Positions 23,370-34,163 of a stretch of DNA of 64,000 nt are shown in pieces (position 1 is the first letter of the stretch; every line of letters begins with the position of its first letter). A program made the translations under genes and the position numbers. This DNA comes from Smallanthus sonchifolius (Eukaryota > Streptophyta > Magnoliopsida > Asterales > Asteraceae), in contig CM042039.1 in NCBI GenBank assembly GCA_023525975.1, positions 17,452,501 through 17,516,500 on the forward strand, read 5' to 3'. The notes beneath the pieces were generated by a model. That model was not told the origin of the DNA, did no database searches, and was given only the letters and a program-made list of their open reading frames with translations.

Positions 23370-23903
23370 ATATCAAATAACAACTAGGTTTTCGCTAAAA
23401 AATCTAAAAAATGACCAACACGGTTAGTAACGATATCAAACGAACTCCGATTGAGCTCATTTCAGTGGCGTTGAAACCGTCTCGTCGAACTCTACCATCT
23501 TAGATTTTAGGGTTTAGCTTTTAAAGTTTAGATTTTATGTTTGAATTTTAGGGTTTTAGACTTATGGTTTAGCTTTAGGGTTTAGCTTTTACGGTTTAGA
23601 TTTCATGGTTTAGGTTTTTTTAGGGGGTGGGGGTGGGGGGTTTAGGTTTTTTTTTATGGGGGGTGGGGTGAGGGGGTTTAGGTTTTTCGGGGGGGGGGGG
23701 GGGGGGTGGTGGTTTTAGGCTTTTTACGGTGGGGTTGGAGGGGCAGGGTTTTTGGGGGTGCGGGTGGAGGGGGGTTTAGGTTTTTGGGTCCAGATTAGAG
23801 TTCAATGAGATGGTTCCAACGCCGTTGGAATGAGCTCAATTGGAGTTCGTTTGACTCACTTTTTAGCTTTCTTAGCTAAAAACCACTTATTAGTGGAAAC
23901 TTC

Positions 23904-23907
<4 letters not shown>
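23370..23907. mobile_element. inverted-repeat element beta with telomere-like core
   Basis: The ends match those of the element at 26867-27468 but in the opposite orientation. The core (23510-23790) is a degenerate TTTAGGG-like and poly-G tract with a run of 18 or more G near 23690. Conserved flanks include CAACGCCGTTGGAATGAGCT and its complement-like partner on the other side. It directly abuts alpha on the left and a (TA)n run on the right. Confidence 0.7.
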
Positions 23908-23960
<53 letters not shown>

Positions 23961-23963
<3 letters not shown>

Positions 23964-25265
23964 GATGGTTCCCATAAGAATTACTATTTGGCTAAGAAGT
24001 CTAAGAAGGAATTTCATCCATTCAAATGGATGATCAAGGGTAGAGATTTAATTATAGGAAAAACAAGGGGTAGATGGGGCATTATTGGAAAACCCACAAT
24101 TGTTGATTTTTTTTCAAATTCTGTCCACTTTTTTTAAATGTACATAACTTTTTCATACGAACTTATTTTTTTTTAAATACATCATAAAATCGAGCTTTTT
24201 TAACCTTTAATTTGAGTATATTATTGCTATATTATTTTTTTTTTGTAAAAACAAGATCGACACTTAATGAAATTGTGCTACTTTACACAAATGTGCTGGT
24301 TTATAGTGAAACAACACAACTAACCATGTTGCGTTGTAAAACAACACTTTTAACTGTGCTGTTTTACTATAAAACAGCACCAAAACAACACAGTTATTTG
24401 TGTGACTTGCTTTTCTTAGCTAACTCAGCACAAACAAAACCAGCACAACAAAACTACGTTTTTAAGATTGTATATCAAACCAACACAAAACAAAGAACAC
24501 AATTGGAAGTGACATGTTATAATCTTAAAAGTAGCACAAACATAACCTAGCACAAGCAAAACCAACATAGGAAACATTTGCAAATTAAATTTTGGGTTCT
24601 AGCCCAAGTTTCATAGCATTCACATGAAGTTTTTTTTAGTTCACTTTCTTGTATTTTATGGTACATTCTTTTCCCTACAACAATAGTTACCCGAAAACGT
24701 AAAGATAAGGTACATTCTTCTTTTTATGTTGCTGAAGGTCAAACCTTAATTACTTACATTTTTCTTTTAAGATGATGACTTTTATTTCAGATTTATAATT
24801 TTGTAAAATTACCTATGTTGTTTTTGTTATTGTGTTGTTTTTTATGTTGTACTAATGTGTTGTTGTGTTGATTTTGTTGTTATGCTATTTTCCTGTGCTG
24901 TTTTGCTGTTTTTTACTAGAAAACAGCACAGATTCTATTATTAGTGCTGTTTTATCGAAAATCAACAAAGATTTTGAATTTTTTTTAATTCATCGTTTTT
25001 ATATATCAACATTATACTCAAATTAAAAAGAAAAAAATGCTCGATTTTATGGTGTAATTTGTTTCTAAAAAATAATGTCATATAAAAAAGTTATGGAAGT
25101 TTAAAAAATGAGGGGAACTTGAAAAAAGTAACAAAAATGGCTATTTTAAAGATACCTCTCAAACCTTATTTTTTCCCGACTTAAATCTCATCTCTTATTA
25201 GCAAATGAATGACTAAGATTGCTTCTTAGGCTTTTTAGCCAAGTTACACTTCTTATTTGAAGCTC

Positions 25266-25268
<3 letters not shown>
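23961..25268. mobile_element. inverted-repeat element gamma
   Basis: About 1.3 kb between two TA tracts. The left end GGGGATGGTTCCCATAAG...GGCTAAGAAGTCTAAGAAG mirrors the right end CTTCTTAGGCTTTTTAGCC...CTTATTTGAAGCTCCTC. The interior repeats AAAACAGCAC/GTGCTGTTTT. An open frame of 112 codons at 24212-24550 has no recognisable domain and covers those repeats. Confidence 0.7.
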
Positions 25269-25307
<39 letters not shown>

Positions 25308-25310
<3 letters not shown>

Positions 25311-25682
25311 AATGGTTATAATGGAAACCCACTTGAGATGAAAAAACCCACGAAACCATGTTTTACATATGTAAAAAAAAACTTTTTTATTTTTGAAATG
25401 GATTCTACATTCAATTTTATCACTTTTGGTGAAAAAATATAAAAAAGCGCCGAGCTGTTTTTTTTAATAAAATATATTTTTTAAAATCTGATGTTTTTTA
25501 CATATGTAATTGCTAACGTAAGAAAAAAAATGCTGATTTTAGTTATTTTTTACATGTTTTTTATTTTTTTTCGGCGTTTTTTTTAATTTTTTTTGCGACC
25601 GGGGCTTTTTTATATAAATAATCAATCCCAAGGGTTTCTAGTGTTTCTTCATCTCAAGAGGGTTTCTTTTTTATCGTTTTCC
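25308..25682. mobile_element. inverted-repeat element delta
   Basis: 375 bp between TA tracts. The left end GGGAATGG...GGAAACCCACTTGAGATGAA is mirrored by TTCATCTCAAGAGGGTTTC...TTTTCC. The A/T-rich interior is noncoding. Confidence 0.7.
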
Positions 25683-25865
25683 TATATATATATATATATG
25701 CATAGTCAAGTATAGATGTGAAAAATTATTTGCATGTGCTTTGGTTATGATCAAAATATGTGTTTTACAATTTAATTTTCTATAGGAATACATGTATGTT
25801 GAATATATACATATATATATGAATGTAGGTGTTTGTGTGTGAGTAACAAGAGAACAATCAACACA

Positions 25866-25965
25866 AAAAAGGAGAAAAAGAAATGGCAGTCACTGGGTTA
25901 GAACCCGTGACCTGCCTTCTGTTTTAGAAGAGATTTAACAGCTGGACCAACTTCATGTTTGATTA
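25866..25965 (-). other. tRNA-like, possibly SINE-derived sequence
   Basis: On the minus strand, TGGTCCAGCTGTT resembles a pol III A box and GGTTCTAACCC, about 45 bp on, resembles a B box. A T-rich stretch follows within 40 bp. The B box has a base change and no full tRNA fold is apparent, so this is at most a decayed tRNA or a SINE head. Confidence 0.3.
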
Positions 25966-26690
25966 ACATAACAGAACGCAATATTTAAAAAGTGAAATTT
26001 CCTGTCTTTCTTCTTCGCCAAATCATATAACTCAAATCAAAACCTAGTTACCAAAACCCTAGATCAAATCGATTACCAGCAGGAAAAGAAAATGAGGATA
26101 ATAGCGATTAACAGGAAATGCGGATACCTGGACTCGATATCGCACGCTAAGAAATCTGTTGACGGGTCCTAGAGTCGATCGGAAGAACAGTGGGGAAAAA
26201 GATGGATTTTTCGTGGTGCTCTCGCTTGTAAATGATTAAGGTACTTGTAGAACGATGAGATAGCGCGTTTAACAGCTCGAATGGGACGAGATTTGTGGAA
26301 TTAGAACATGATTTATGGTTTTTCAAACCCATAACCGTAAACCCTCTTATAGGTAAAAAGAAATTTAATTTTCTCAATCAATGCATGATTTGGAGTTTCC
26401 AAATGATCGCAAATGGGATGGGAGATGATTTGGGTGGATTTAAATTCCGAAATTATAAAGATCGATGGATGATTTGGACGGGTTTGACTATTGCAAGTCA
26501 AAATTGGCTTGAAATTTGTTGGTCCACGGTTCAAGGATGGAAGGGTTCAAAGCAATTAGAGAGGGTTCAAAAGGTTTGAGGGGGTTCTAGACTACAAATG
26601 GGTTCAAAACTCAAATTCATTATTTATTTCTAAAAGATTTTTTTTTATAAAGTTATAAATTGTATAAATGGTTTATCTAATATGATCAAA

Positions 26691-26749
<59 letters not shown>

Positions 26750-26811
26750 AGATGTAAATACATTATTTATTTCTAAAAGAATTTTATTCTTGCTTTAATT
26801 TTTATAATAAA

Positions 26812-26866
<55 letters not shown>

Positions 26867-26869
<3 letters not shown>

Positions 26870-27468
26870 GAAGTTTCCATTAATAAGTGGTTTTTCGCTA
26901 AAAAACGCTAAGAAGTGGGTCAAACGAACTTTGATTGAGCTCATTCAAGCGGCGTTGTAACCATCTCATCGAACTCTAATCCGGACGCAAAAACCTAAAC
27001 CCCCCTCCACCCGCACCTCTAAAAACCTAAATCCCCCTCCAACCCCACCCCGAAAAGCCTAAAACCACTACCCCCACCCCGAAAAGCCTAAAACCACTAC
27101 CCCCACCCCCAAAAACCTAAACCCCCCACCCCACCCCCCAAAAACCTAAACCCCCCACCCCACCCCACCCCCCCCCAAAACCTAAACCCACCCCCAAAAA
27201 CCTAAACTCCCACCCCACCCCCCAAAAAAACCTAAACCCTAAAATCTAAACCCTAAAAGCTAAACCCTAAGGCTAAAATCCTAAAATTCAACGCTGAGAT
27301 CTAAACCCTAAAAGTTAAACCCAAAAATCTAAGATGGTAGAGTTCGACGATACGGTTCCAACGCCGCTGGAATGAACTTAATCCGAGTTCGTTTGATAAC
27401 GTTTCTTAATGTTTTTGTCACTTCTTAGATTTCTTAGCCGAAAACAACTTCTTATTTGAACCTCCCCC
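26867..27468. mobile_element. inverted-repeat element beta, second copy
   Basis: About 600 bp between two (TA)n runs, in inverse orientation to 23370-23907. Ends are GGGGAAGTTTCC...AATAAGTGGTTTTTCGC and ...TCTTATTTGAACCTCCCCC. The core 26990-27320 is rich in CCTAAACCCC and CCCTAAA, the complement of the first copy's core, and carries the same GTTCCAACGCCGCTGGAATG flank. Confidence 0.75.
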
Positions 27469-27657
27469 TATATATATATATATATATGTATAAATACATA
27501 TGTTATGTATATATACAATAGAAATCTATATGGAATTACAAGGTTAAAACTTTGAATTTATACATGTTAAAAATAAAAAAAATTAATGTGATATTTTGTG
27601 ATGAGTAAGTACGAGATTGAAATGAAATGTAATATTAGAAAAATTATGGATGTTACA

Positions 27658-28917
27658 CCTAAGGGAGGCTAGCTTAGAGCTAAGATCCTTGACGAAGCTC
27701 ATAAGTCTTCTTATTCCATCCACCCATGTACTACCAAAATGTATAAGGATCTCAAGAAATACTTTATATGTGAGTAAGTGCCTAACCTGCTCACAAGTGA
27801 AAGTCGAACACTAGAAACCTTATGGCAAGCTGCAGCCAGTAGAAATTCTTGAGTGAAAGTAGGAACATATCACCATGGACTTCATAACTAAGCTATTACG
27901 TACAACTAAAGGTTATGACACCATCTGGATGATTGTGGACCGGTTGACGAAGAGCGCTCGTTTCTTGTCGATCTCTGAGACGTTCACTTCCGCATGATTG
28001 GTGTAATTGTTTATCAACGAGATTGTAGCTCTGCATGGCGTACCGATGTCGATCATCTCTGATCAGGAAACATGTTCAAGTCAAGGTTCTGGAAGAAGTT
28101 TAAAGAATAGATGGGAACGGGGTTAAACATTAGCTCAACATATCATCCTCAAATGGATGGTCAGTCTGAAAGGACCATTCAAACCTTAGAGGATATGCGC
28201 TGTGCATGTGCCATTGACTTCGATGGAAGTTGGGATCGTCACTTACCACTCGCGGAGTTCTCCTACAATAACAGTTATCATTCAAGCGTCGGCATGCCAC
28301 CTTTTGAGATGCTTTACGATAGGCGATGTAGAACTCCGGTCTGTTAAGGCGATATTGGTCAGAAGGAGTTGGCGAGTTTGGAGGTAGTGAAGGAAATGTC
28401 AGTAAATTTTGATCAGATTATGGCTCACCTAAAAACTTCACAAGATAGACATAATTCTTATGAAGACAAAAGGCGCTTGCCGATTAAATTCGACGTGGGT
28501 GATAATGTTTTGTTGAAAGTATCATTGTGGAAGGGTATTATTCTATTTTGTAAACGAGTGAAGCTAAGCCCTCGATATGTTGGACCTTTCCAGATAGTAG
28601 CCCGAGTTAGAGAAGTGGCCTACATATTGGATTTACCAAAAGAACTCGATGGTATCCACCTGACATTCCATGTGTCATATTTACGAAAATGTATAGAGAA
28701 TGAATAGAACTTCATACTATTTGAAGACATTGAGGTGGATGACCAGTTGAATTATATTCAGATGCCTATAGCAATCGCTGACCGGAAAGAGAAGAAATTG
28801 CGTAATAAAGTAATTCGCCAATTGGAAGTTCAGTGGAAGCACTGTAAAGGCTCGTAAGCTACGTAGGAATTCGAGAATGAGATGAAGTATTTTTATCCTT
28901 AGTTGTTTGACCTATGG
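27658..28917 (+). pseudogene. integrase relic of gypsy D
   Basis: Six-frame fragments align in order to a gypsy integrase: ILDEAHKSSYSIHP (zinc region), SGNMFKSRFWKKF, MDGQSERTIQTLEDM (active-site Glu segment), SYNNSYHSSVGM, then KVSLWKGIILF and SPRYVGPF of the C-terminal DNA-binding part and a worn chromodomain-like end. There are stops at many places, including TAA 28345-28347 and TAG 28705-28707. The gene starts abruptly at the E4 LTR edge, so upstream gag and RT were separated by insertions. The sequence is closest to the integrase of gypsy C. Confidence 0.85.
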
Positions 28918-28943
28918 CATGTTTCGAAGACTAAACCTCTTGT

Positions 28944-28957
28944 AAGGAGGGTACACT
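28944..28957 (+). other. polypurine tract of gypsy D
   Basis: AAGGAGGGTACACT right before the LTR start; gypsy C has AAGGAGGGTAGACT in the same place. Confidence 0.75.
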
Positions 28958-29443
28958 TGTAACATCCGAAAGTTTATCTCGTATCGGTGTGAGTTTTTAA
29001 CTCGAAAGGGATCGCGGGACAAGATGGTCGAGTCGTGGGCCGAGTTCGGGCCTACGGGTGGAGGGGGAGCCTCCAAGACCCTAGCTCTCCCATTCCCCAC
29101 CTCATTATTCCACCATTTTCTTCCCCTCTTCTTGAGAGAGAGAGAAAATCCTAGAGAGAGAAAATGATGGTTTTTCTCCAAGATCGTTCCATTCGTCGTC
29201 TCCACTGATTGCAAGAATCTTAGCCGAAGAAATGGATCAATATGAGGTATAGATCTCTTCTAAATCTTTGTTTTAGGGTTTTTGGGGTGTAAATGGGTAA
29301 AATGAGTTTCATCCAAAAAGTTCAGATTTTTACGTGTGTTTAAGCCTAAAAACCTTGGATTTCGCTTCATAGATAAGAATAGAACAGTTTGAACATAAAA
29401 ACAGTTGGGATTTTGGATTAAAAACGACGGATTTAGGCAAGAA

Positions 29444-30848
29444 TGTAACACCTCAAAATTTCCCATAGAAATTAGGGGCTAAAGATGCCAAGAATTGAAG
29501 TAAAGGGGTCAAATTGCAATTATTCCAAAGTTAGAGGGTTGCAAATATGAAATTCTGAAAGTTGGCTAGTAGCGGACCGCTACCAAGGTCCTAACAGTCC
29601 ACTACGTGGAGAGGAAGCAAGCAACGATGAGATGCCACATCATCAGACGCGTGTCTGATGATTCAGCCCTATTGCGAACCGCTAAGCCTTTGGCTAACGG
29701 TCCTCTAGCCACAATTTGGACATGGACCACAAGGATCTGATGCGTGTCAAGTGACTCACTGAAACCCGTTGGGTGGCAGACCACTACCACCCTAGATAAC
29801 AGTCCGCTACGTGAACGATACACCAATTAAACCGCCATAAGGGGTGGCAGACCGCTACGCTCCTGTGTAACGGTCCGCTACGGGTCTAATGATGGCCTAT
29901 AAATAGATTTCAATGGCCAGAGACTTTGATACATATTTCACACACAAACACACACACTTAACCTAGGGATCCATGCCCGACTTTGGTACGCCTTTAAAAT
30001 TCAGAAGATAGCGCTGAGGTAATGTTTTGACCTATTATTAAGCTTTGGATTATTTATTATTAAGTTTATTATAGATCTTAATTAAGAAATATTTGCAGTT
30101 AATATACGTAGGGGTGCTGTCCGAGGTGTTTGACATATTACTAATACGATAAGCAGGAATATTGTCCAGTGAGTTCCTCTGAATTAAAATCTGTACAGTT
30201 ACACAATTGTTATTTGAGATATTCCTGATGTGATGCCCTATTCCAAGTATGTATAATGCATATTAAGTACTTATTATGTTCCAAGAGTGGATGGGACCTA
30301 CGGGTGGATGATTATCTTATCTTATTGGTGAAAGGTAGGCCAGTAGGGTAGGGTAGTTGTCCATTTCATACTGGTGAAAGGTAGGCCAGTGGCGGGAATA
30401 GTTGACCAATTATATATATGACAAAAGCTTATTAGTTTTGAGAAAACTAATGGGTGGGACATGGGATTGCTGGTGATTGAATAACAACCATGTGGTAAAG
30501 ATTCATGAACTCTCCAACTTATGTTGACCTGGTTGCTTTTATTATTTTTAAGATTGTTTTAGGCGTATCCCTTAGTTGGCTTTCCAGGTAGACAGCATAT
30601 GTGGATAGTTGTTGGAATGGTCAAAAGATTGTGATGGATGAAGACATGCTTGGTAGAGCTGTGTTATGGATGTTTTGAGTTCCTTGACAGGGACTGATGT
30701 TTGTTGCTCTGATTATTTATAATAGAGGTTTTTTTTTATGTTGTAAAATATTTTAGTTATTAATGAAAGAGGTTTTATGATTTAGCTTCCGCTGTGTGTT
30801 CTGTACCATACGTCACGTCTAACCGGTGCCTGGGACCGGGGTGTGACA
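29444..30848 (+). mobile_element. solo gypsy LTR inserted in the D LTR
   Basis: 1405 bp, TGTAACACCTC... to ...GGGGTGTGACA, flanked by AAGAA at 29439-29443 and 30849-30853. No internal region remains, so LTR-LTR recombination removed it. A TATAAATA box lies at 29898-29905, with GC-rich dyads upstream (29570-29880). CTTCCGCTGTG near 30786 matches the late segment of other gypsy LTRs here. No gene. Confidence 0.88.
29570..29885. repeat. GGACCGCTAC repeats upstream of the solo-LTR TATA box
   Basis: About eight degenerate copies in both orientations, for example TAGCGGACCGCTA at 29572, CAGACCGCTACG near 29847 and ACGGTCCGCTACG near 29870. They end just before the TATA box at 29898. Confidence 0.75.
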
Positions 30849-30892
30849 AAGAATCGTATGAATGGTCCTTAAAGTGTTGAGGCGTCCAAAAA

Positions 30893-31062
30893 GGGTTTTC
30901 GTCCGAAAAAAATTTCGGTCGAAAAGGAGATACATTTTGTTATGCTCGAAAAGCTACTCGGGCGAAAAGGTTTTCGGACGAAATATTTTTCGGATGAAAG
31001 ACATTTCGGGAGAAAGGGATTTCTGTCGAAAAGGGATTTCAGACGAAAGGGTTTTCGACCAA
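30893..31062. repeat. TTTTCG/CGAAAA dyads in the D LTR
   Basis: Repeated pairs such as TTTTCGTCCGAAAA, TTTCGGTCGAAA and TTTTCGGACGAAA occupy 170 bp. They make overlapping open frames (30862-31098 and complement) that I regard as artefacts of the repeats. Confidence 0.75.
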
Positions 31063-31690
31063 GTGGGATTTTGGATGAATCATTTTGTTGTATCTTGAAG
31101 TTAACACGTTTCATTTATGACCGCTCGAACATATCCTCTAGTACCCTGTTGAGCCTTATACTTAGGGAGGATTAATATGTTTTCGGGACTGATCGCCTAC
31201 TTACGAAATGAACGTTTACGGAAGGATTTATGAAATGTTTTTCCTTGAATGTTTACGAAAGGTTTTAAATGAAATATGTTTTAATAAAATGTACATTTAA
31301 CTAAATGGTTTTACGAATGAATAAATGCTATAATGTAAGTAGAATCTGCCAACGGTTCTTTCGGGAACAAATGCGATGAATGAAACCGTGTCTGGTCACA
31401 GTTCCAAACGAAACTGGGCGTCCCAAACACGAAGATTTGCTATACATATAAAGAAGCCTTTGTGGCTAGCAAACGGTTGTACAACTGGGACGGACAGCGG
31501 GATTGGCTATCCGATGGGATTAGCTAATCCATAAATGTCACGTGGATGCACATGAGCTTTTATGTTTCTATCACGGTGGGACTTGATTCTGTCTAGGTTA
31601 GGATTCCTAACAAAACTGGGCATCCTGGACAAACATGTAGGATCGGTAAATACAAGATGGTTCTATTCCAGTTGAGATTGGCGGAAACAA

Positions 31691-32191
31691 TGTAGGTCCC
31701 TAATTCGGTGTGTGACGGATCTCTAGACTCGCAGTACGACACGGTGATAACGTGCGGAATCCATGATCAACGTGCTCGTGTAACTCAATCAACAACAACG
31801 GTGTAAATAAATGTTTTGTATTTCCACCACAATATCAGGTTACAAGATTCTGTCTCTAATCAAGTCTACTCTGATATCGTCTCTCTCTCCATTATGTTCT
31901 CTGTTCTGTTCTAAACCTGAGAACTCTATTTATAAACACCAGTTCTGAAGTAGGCGAACTTAATAAGTTTGCCTCTAATAGGCTAAGCGAACTTAACAAG
32001 TTCGCCTCAGATAGACTAAGCGAACTTATTTAGTTCGCCTCTGATAGACTAAGCGAACTTGTTAAGTTCGCCTCTAATAAACCAGGCGAACTTATTAAGT
32101 TCGCCTCTAATAGGCTAGGCGAACTTATTAAGTTCGCCTTTCTATGAACTTATACAGAATTTTATCAACAGTTACAAAACATGTCCTAACA
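31691..32191 (-). repeat. 3' LTR of Copia 2
   Basis: 501 bp, with six units of a 33-bp repeat (31953-32139), each holding a GCGAACTT...AAGTTCGC dyad. It lies directly upstream, on the minus strand, of a TATAAATA box. Confidence 0.93.
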
Positions 32192-34080
32192 GACTCCCCT
32201 TTAACTGTTGCTAACAATTCTATCAAATACAAGTCAAAGACTCTAAGACTAAGACATAATATCTTCAAGCTCGTTGTCACCAGAATATGCTCCAACAGAC
32301 TCCCCCTTGACAACACCTTTAGAAGATTGCCATCCGTCTTCAAATATCATCAAACAAGTTGTAGTCTTCGTCTTGTTCATCTGCACACTCTTTCTATCTA
32401 GAAGAAAACTTGAGAGAAGGACCCCTTGTCAACTTTCGTCTGCAATATTCAGTTTTTGCAAAGGAGAACAACCAAGAATAACCAACAAATAAGATTTCCA
32501 TGGAAGCTGGAAAAATAAAATCTTTTTGGTTTTTCAAACATAAGAAACACAAAATCTTTTTGGTTTTTCTCTATATAAACTGAAATGTAAAATACAAAAT
32601 CACATCTTTTTGGTCGAACATCACGAGTAAGAAGATCATATCAGTATATATGAGATATCAATCACACATCTTGGATATAAAATCCATATAATATCAAAAG
32701 GTATCCTATGTCATTCTTTCAAGATTATCACACTCTATCTTTTAAAGACTTTCATATTGCATGTTATGATACGTAATAAACATTCAAAGAAAATAGGATC
32801 ATGCTATGACACACAAATTCAAATTGTCAATATTATAAGATTTGAAACTAAAGCGTCTCATTCCCACTTTCTTGTAAGTTAAGGTACCATTTAAGTATGA
32901 AATACAACGTGTACCCCACTAGTATGCCAACAAAAAGTAAATGCACTTTCTTCAAGACATATAAGATTTTACTAAAGATTATCCGAATTTCCAGAATGAG
33001 GACACATCACTTAGCACATGAATAACAGAATCCAAATTGGATTGTATAGGAATCAATGAGATTCAGAATCGAATGATTCAATGTCTTGGCTTATATATGT
33101 GGAATCATAAGATTCATGTACGTGAATCCAACTGTTATCTGGATTATGAATTCAATGGAATCAGTAAAGATGATTTATCAATATGATCCAAGGGCTAGTA
33201 TATGTTTGACAGATGTTGTCAAGTACATATCTTGATTATACTTCAAATTGCATGCTTTTCGGGACATGGGCACTGAAGCAATTCGAATGAATAGTGCTAA
33301 GGACATAACCCGAAACTGATCTCATAGGAAAATCTTTATTAAAAGCTAATATTCTTTATCTGATAGTGATCTTTTAACACACACACCCAGGCATAAAATG
33401 GGTTCAAATCACAGTTGTAACATATGGAATTATGTTTTCACACTACTAATGGTTCAGTGACGCTTTTAGTCTACTGACATCTCAAATTATATGCATACAC
33501 AACACTATCATTTCCTATTTGTGCAGTCTCTGAAGTTTAGATCAAAACATATAATTCAGATATATTAACATCAAGCACCAACCAGTCAATCTAAGGTCAT
33601 GTGTGAAAGTACATCTACTGATGTACTATCATCTCTTCTTTAACTTCAAGTAATGTCGATTTTATCTTTTTCAATTTGTTTGACTTTTTCAAAATCTTTT
33701 TCAAAGAAAAATAAAACAAACGAAAATAAACCTTCCATGAAAACATTTTAAGAAAAACATTTTACTTGGTTACTCAGGATTAAGCAAGTCAATCAATTAA
33801 AAACTCAAACCGATGTAATGCTGAAATTGAATGTCTCTGTCACCAACACAGTTCTGTACCCCCTGTCCTGTAGACTCCCCCTCAACTAGTCAAATGATTG
33901 CATCAACGACTTTATGCTCACCATTGTCATCCTAAGTTTCAGGTTATCATTTGGACTTTGTAAAACTGTTTCCAAAACATTGTGTGTGACATATTCTCCC
34001 CCTTGAGCATCAAGTCGTTGAATCAAATAGATTTCTCAGTTATCAACAACCCGTTACTCATGCAGATGTCATTTTCTGTC
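32192..34080 (-). other. Copia 2 noncoding 3' region with repeated polypurine tracts
   Basis: No gene. The primary tract at 32192-32204 (minus AAAGGGGAGTC) abuts the LTR. Similar AGGGGGAG tracts recur at 32298-32310, 33873-33884 and 33995-34006. Multiple polypurine tracts are known from Sireviruses. The space is where integrase, RT and RNase H would be expected. Confidence 0.7.
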
Positions 34081-34130
34081 ATGTGCTTAGAACCACGACT
34101 ATCAACAACCAAAATGTTATTAATAGTCCC
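34081..34130 (-). pseudogene. Copia 2 protease remnant
   Basis: The minus strand gives VVDSRGSKHMTEN, the copia protease active-site region, with the Gly of the D-S-G triad replaced by Arg. Nothing recognisable of pol follows. Confidence 0.7.
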
Positions 34131-34163
34131 TCTTGGTAAATCTTGCACAACTAACAAGAAACA

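Larger units (their letters stand above)
22680..27490. repeat. TA microsatellite tracts
   Basis: Long (TA)n runs at about 22699-22725 (followed by (AG)n to 22748), 23908-23960, 25269-25307, 25684-25700, 26697-26744, 26813-26866 and 27469-27488. Nearly all touch the end of an inverted-repeat element. Confidence 0.9.
21260..27657 (-). repeat. minus-strand gypsy LTR E4, interrupted by small elements
   Basis: The right edge reads ...GGATGTTACA, which on the minus strand is TGTAACATCC, the start sequence of the gypsy C and D LTRs. Near the left edge, 21420-21490 resembles the CAGGT...CTCACCAAC segment seen near the 3' end of other LTRs here. About 3.5 kb of inverted-repeat elements and TA tracts lie between. 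I see no gene. The left end is hidden by the E3 junction, so extent and identity are tentative. Confidence 0.45.

Noticed and set aside
24212..24550. 112-codon frame in element gamma as a transposase
   Set aside because: No catalytic motif; it covers AACAGCAC repeats in A/T-rich DNA.
30862..31175. Overlapping frames rich in Arg/Lys/Phe on both strands
   Set aside because: Created by the TTTTCG/CGAAAA repeats of the D LTR.
31953..32139. Regular palindromic repeats with short spacers, CRISPR-like
   Set aside because: The spacers are themselves near-identical, the array lies in an LTR present twice, and the DNA is plant nuclear. It is a 33-bp tandem repeat.
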